A stretch of 64,000 bases of DNA, from the NCBI RefSeq assembly GCF_003611695.1, contig NZ_RAWE01000012.1, positions 35,905-99,904 of the forward strand. The letters are read 5' to 3'. Below the pieces are notes generated by a model. The model was not told the DNA's origin and made no database searches. It was given only the letters and a program-made list of their open reading frames with translations. This document shows, piece by piece, positions 61,279 to 64,000 of this stretch. Each line of letters starts with the position of its first letter. The first letter of the stretch is position 1. Both the position numbers and the translations under genes were made by a program. This DNA is from Corallococcus carmarthensis (GTDB lineage: Bacteria > Myxococcota > Myxococcia > Myxococcales > Myxococcaceae).

Positions 61279-64000
61279 TCAGGATGCGCGGGAGGTGCCG
61301 GTGTCCAACTCCCGGGCGACCTCTTCGTCGCTGAGGGCGTCGATGTCGGCCATCAAGGCCTGCTCGATGCGTTCGGCGAGGGCGGCGAGGACGGGGGACT
61401 CGAAGAGCACCCTGACGGAGAGGGACACCTCGAAGCGTTCGCGCACGCGGGACATGACCTGCGCGGCGAGGATGGACTGGCCGCCCAGCGCGAAGAAGTC
61501 GTCCTCCACGCTCACGGTGGGCAGGCGCAACACCTCACACCAGAGCTCCACGAGGATCTCCTCGGTGAGCGTGCGTGGCGCGACAGGCGGTGAGGTCCGT
61601 GCACTGGCGTCGTGCGCGGGCACGGGCAGCGCGCGGCGATCCACCTTGCCATTCGGCGTGCGGGGGAACGCATCCAGGGCGATGAAGGCGGAGGGCACCA
61701 TGTGTTCGGGCAGGCGCTCGCGCAGGAAGCGCGGGAGCCCGTCCAGGGCCACGGGCGTGCCGGGCGTGCCCAGCACGTAGGCGATGAGTTGCTTGCCGCC
61801 CGGGCCTCGCTCGTGGACGGCCACCAGGGCCTCGTGCACGCCGGGGTGCTGACGCAGGGTGGCTTCAATCTCTCCCAGTTCGATGCGGAAGCCGCGGATC
61901 TTCACCTGGTCGTCCACGCGGACCACGAACATCAGCGAGCCGTCCGGCAGGAACCGCGCGAGGTCGCCCGTGCGGTACAGCCGCGCTCCTGGCGTCTGCG
62001 CGAACGGATTGGGAATGAAGCGGTCCGCGGTGAGGTCCGGCCGGCCCAGGTATCCGCGCGCGAGCCCCGCGCCCCCGATGTACAGCTCTCCCGTGACGCC
62101 GGGAGGCACGGGCTCCAGCCGCGCGTCGAGCACGTACACCCGGGCATGCGGGATGGGACGGCCAATGGGTGGCGCGCCGCCGCCCGGCTGGCAACGGGCC
62201 ATCGTGGTGCAGATGGTCGTCTCCGTAGGCCCATACGCGTTGATGAAGCGGCGGCCCGGGGCCCAGCGGTCGACGAGCCCGGCCGAGCACGCTTCGCCGC
62301 CCGCGATGACGGACTTGAGCGCGGGCAGCTCCGTGGAGGGCAGGGTGGCCAGCACCGACGCGGGCAACACGATGACGGTGACGGCTTCATCGCGCAGCAG
62401 GGTGGCCAGCTCCGCGCCGCCCACCACGTCCGCCGGACGCAGCAGCAGGGTCGCGCCCACCGCGAGCGTCATGAACACGTCCGACACGGAGACGTCGAAC
62501 CCGAACGACACGAACTGAAGCACGGTGCTGTCCGGGAAGATGCCAAAGCCATCAATCTTCGCGAGCACCAGGTTGTAGAAGGCCTGGTGCTCCACCTCCA
62601 CGCCCTTGGGCCGTCCCGTGGAGCCCGAGGTGTAGATGACGTACGCGAGGTGTTCCGGCCCCACGCCGCTGTCCCGGGGCGTCGTCGGCTGCCGCGCCAG
62701 CACCTCCGCGTCGCGCACCCAATCCACCACTGTCGGAGCGGGCTCGCCCTTCGACGCAAGGCCCGCGGCCAACGCTTCCGCGCGCGCCCCCAAGCCGGAG
62801 CCGGAGACGACGACGCGCATCCGCGAGTCGGTCATCATGAACGTGAGCCGGTCATCAGGATGCGCGGGATCCAACGGCACGTAGACGCCGCCCGCCTTCA
62901 CGATTCCGAGCACCGCGCAGACCAGCTCCGGACTGCGCTCCATCAGCAACCCGACGCGCACCTCCGGGCCTACGCCCAGACTTCTCAGATGCGCGGCGGC
63001 CTGATTGGCGCGAGCGTCCAGCTCTCCGTAGGTCCACGACACGCCGCCGGACCGTACGGCGACCTTGCCGGGCTCACGCCGCGCCTGTGCCTCGAAGAGG
63101 GTGTGGCTGCATCCCGTGGGAGGCTGGCTGCCGGTGTCGTTCCAGGACTCCAGCATCCGCTGGCGTTCCTGCGTGGAGAGCATCGGCAGCGTGTCGAAGG
63201 GCGCATCCGGCCTTGCGATGGCCGCGCCCAGGAGCGCCGTGAAGTGCTCCAGCATTCGCGCGGCGGTGCCGGGCGCGAACAGGTCGGTGTTGTATTCGAG
63301 CGAGAAGGTGGGCCCTTCCGGTGGGAAGTCGACCACGAGCGTCAGGTCGAAGCGGGCCTTGTCGGTGTGGACCTCTCCGCCCGACGCGACGGTCAGCCCG
63401 GGTTGGAGCGTGGCCGGCGCGAGGCGGTCCTGCACCACCAGCATCACCTGGAACAGCGGTGCATGGGACAGCTCGCGCCGCGCGCCAAAGGCTCCCAGGA
63501 CGTCGTTGAACGGCAGCGCGCCGTGCGCGTAGCCATCGAGCGCCACCTTGCGCACGCGTGCGAGCAGCTCGCGGAACGAGGGCGTCCCCTGGAGGTCCAC
63601 CCGCAGCGCGAGCGTGTTGACGAAGAAGCCCATCAGGCCCTTCGACTCGGAAGGTGCCCGGGACTCGAAGGGCGTGCCCACCACCACGTCCCGTTGTCCT
63701 GAGTAGCGCGACAGCCACGCGGAGAACGCGGCGAGCAGGGCCATGAACGGTGTGGCCTGCGCTCGACGCCCCAGCGCCTCCAGGTCCGCGAGCATTCCCC
63801 GGGGCACGTCACGGGTCAGCGTGGCGCCACGGAACGTCTGGGCCGGCGGACGCGGGTGGTCCGTGGGGAGCGTCAGCACCGGCAACTCGCCGCCCAGGTG
63901 CTCCGTCCAGTACGCCAGCAGCCGTTCACGCGTGGCGCCCTGGAGTTGCTCGCGCTCCCATGCGGCGACGTCGCGCGGCTGGACGGGGAGGGCGGGAAGC
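61279..64000 (-). CDS. NRPS, partial (C domain end - A - T); 5' end outside window
   Basis: About 906 residues are visible and the frame is open to the right edge. The first part is the C-terminal half of a condensation domain (PFMALLAAFSAWLSRYSGQR, GFFVNTLALRVDL). The adenylation domain has YTSGSTGRPKG, A4 FGFDVSVSDVF with the normal Asp, and INAYGPTETTICTT. By alignment with GrsA the specificity positions read roughly D-V-S-V-I-G-A-I-C-(K), which suggests a hydrophobic or aromatic residue; this is a by-eye estimate. The carrier domain LGGQS is near the end, followed by a short acidic tail that may dock to the next NRPS 40 bp downstream. No epimerisation domain. Confidence 0.93.
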   Translation of the reverse strand, partial: LPALPVQPRDVAAWEREQLQGATRERLLAYWTEHLGGELPVLTLPTDHPRPPAQTFRGATLTRDVPRGMLADLEALGRRAQATPFMALLAAFSAWLSRYSGQRDVVVGTPFESRAPSESKGLMGFFVNTLALRVDLQGTPSFRELLARVRKVALDGYAHGALPFNDVLGAFGARRELSHAPLFQVMLVVQDRLAPATLQPGLTVASGGEVHTDKARFDLTLVVDFPPEGPTFSLEYNTDLFAPGTAARMLEHFTALLGAAIARPDAPFDTLPMLSTQERQRMLESWNDTGSQPPTGCSHTLFEAQARREPGKVAVRSGGVSWTYGELDARANQAAAHLRSLGVGPEVRVGLLMERSPELVCAVLGIVKAGGVYVPLDPAHPDDRLTFMMTDSRMRVVVSGSGLGARAEALAAGLASKGEPAPTVVDWVRDAEVLARQPTTPRDSGVGPEHLAYVIYTSGSTGRPKGVEVEHQAFYNLVLAKIDGFGIFPDSTVLQFVSFGFDVSVSDVFMTLAVGATLLLRPADVVGGAELATLLRDEAVTVIVLPASVLATLPSTELPALKSVIAGGEACSAGLVDRWAPGRRFINAYGPTETTICTTMARCQPGGGAPPIGRPIPHARVYVLDARLEPVPPGVTGELYIGGAGLARGYLGRPDLTADRFIPNPFAQTPGARLYRTGDLARFLPDGSLMFVVRVDDQVKIRGFRIELGEIEATLRQHPGVHEALVAVHERGPGGKQLIAYVLGTPGTPVALDGLPRFLRERLPEHMVPSAFIALDAFPRTPNGKVDRRALPVPAHDASARTSPPVAPRTLTEEILVELWCEVLRLPTVSVEDDFFALGGQSILAAQVMSRVRERFEVSLSVRVLFESPVLAALAERIEQALMADIDALSDEEVARELDTGTSRAS

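Overview
The window is high-GC (about 70%) bacterial DNA with strong G/C bias at third codon positions. It looks like a chromosomal segment of a myxobacterium, most likely Corallococcus or a close relative in Myxococcaceae. Clues are a MYXO-CTERM surface-sorting tail, a TIGR02265/DUF2378 myxobacterial paralogue, a DUF6310-like/DUF5953-like toxin-immunity type pair, many small lipoproteins, a lipoprotein metacaspase and large NRPS genes. This taxonomic call is inference from gene content.

Layout. 1-24 kb is mostly housekeeping. It holds the end of an MscS channel with a cyclic-nucleotide domain, DNA polymerase III delta prime and delta, a secreted M4 metalloprotease, a patatin lipoprotein, metG, a HEAT-repeat gene with tatD, a YhaM-like exonuclease paired with an HD-GYP signalling protein, an RlmI-like methyltransferase, an FAD oxidoreductase, a DgkA-type kinase and a surface-anchored amidase. 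24-28 kb is the conserved glycolytic block gapA-pgk-tpiA-secG followed by tRNA-Leu(GAG). 28-36 kb is accessory. It holds a 1308-residue fusion of a DyP-type peroxidase to a glycyl-radical enzyme, a bacterial homologue of the eukaryotic lariat debranching enzyme Dbr1, a TIGR02265 protein and a beta-helix lipoprotein. 35.5-38 kb holds a pirin/LysR/YceI group with two matching palindromes. 38-43.7 kb is rich in lipoproteins and includes an ECF sigma, anti-sigma-like, metacaspase and lipoprotein operon. 43.7-52.6 kb is a mixed metabolic region showing gene decay: an ADH with its middle deleted, an SDR lacking its 5' end, and a gene with an in-frame TGA. It also contains a two-gene toxin/immunity-like cassette bounded by a 28-bp direct repeat. 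52.6-64 kb carries a 7TM-type chemoreceptor and the 3' end of an NRPS operon whose last gene fuses C-A-T-TE to a 12-TM-type MFS exporter.

How genes work together. holB/holA supply clamp-loader subunits. gapA-pgk-tpiA form lower/middle glycolysis. The exonuclease and HD-GYP genes are 5 bp apart and probably co-transcribed. The sigma, anti-sigma, metacaspase and lipoprotein genes are tightly packed and look like one signalling unit. The two NRPS genes lie 40 bp apart and form a terminal assembly line with release and export built into one polypeptide. The DUF6310-like lipoprotein and its 4-bp-overlapping partner resemble a SitA/SitI-type exchange toxin with immunity.

All calls come from reading the sequence by eye; no database search was run. 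Long antisense reading frames caused by high GC were ignored.
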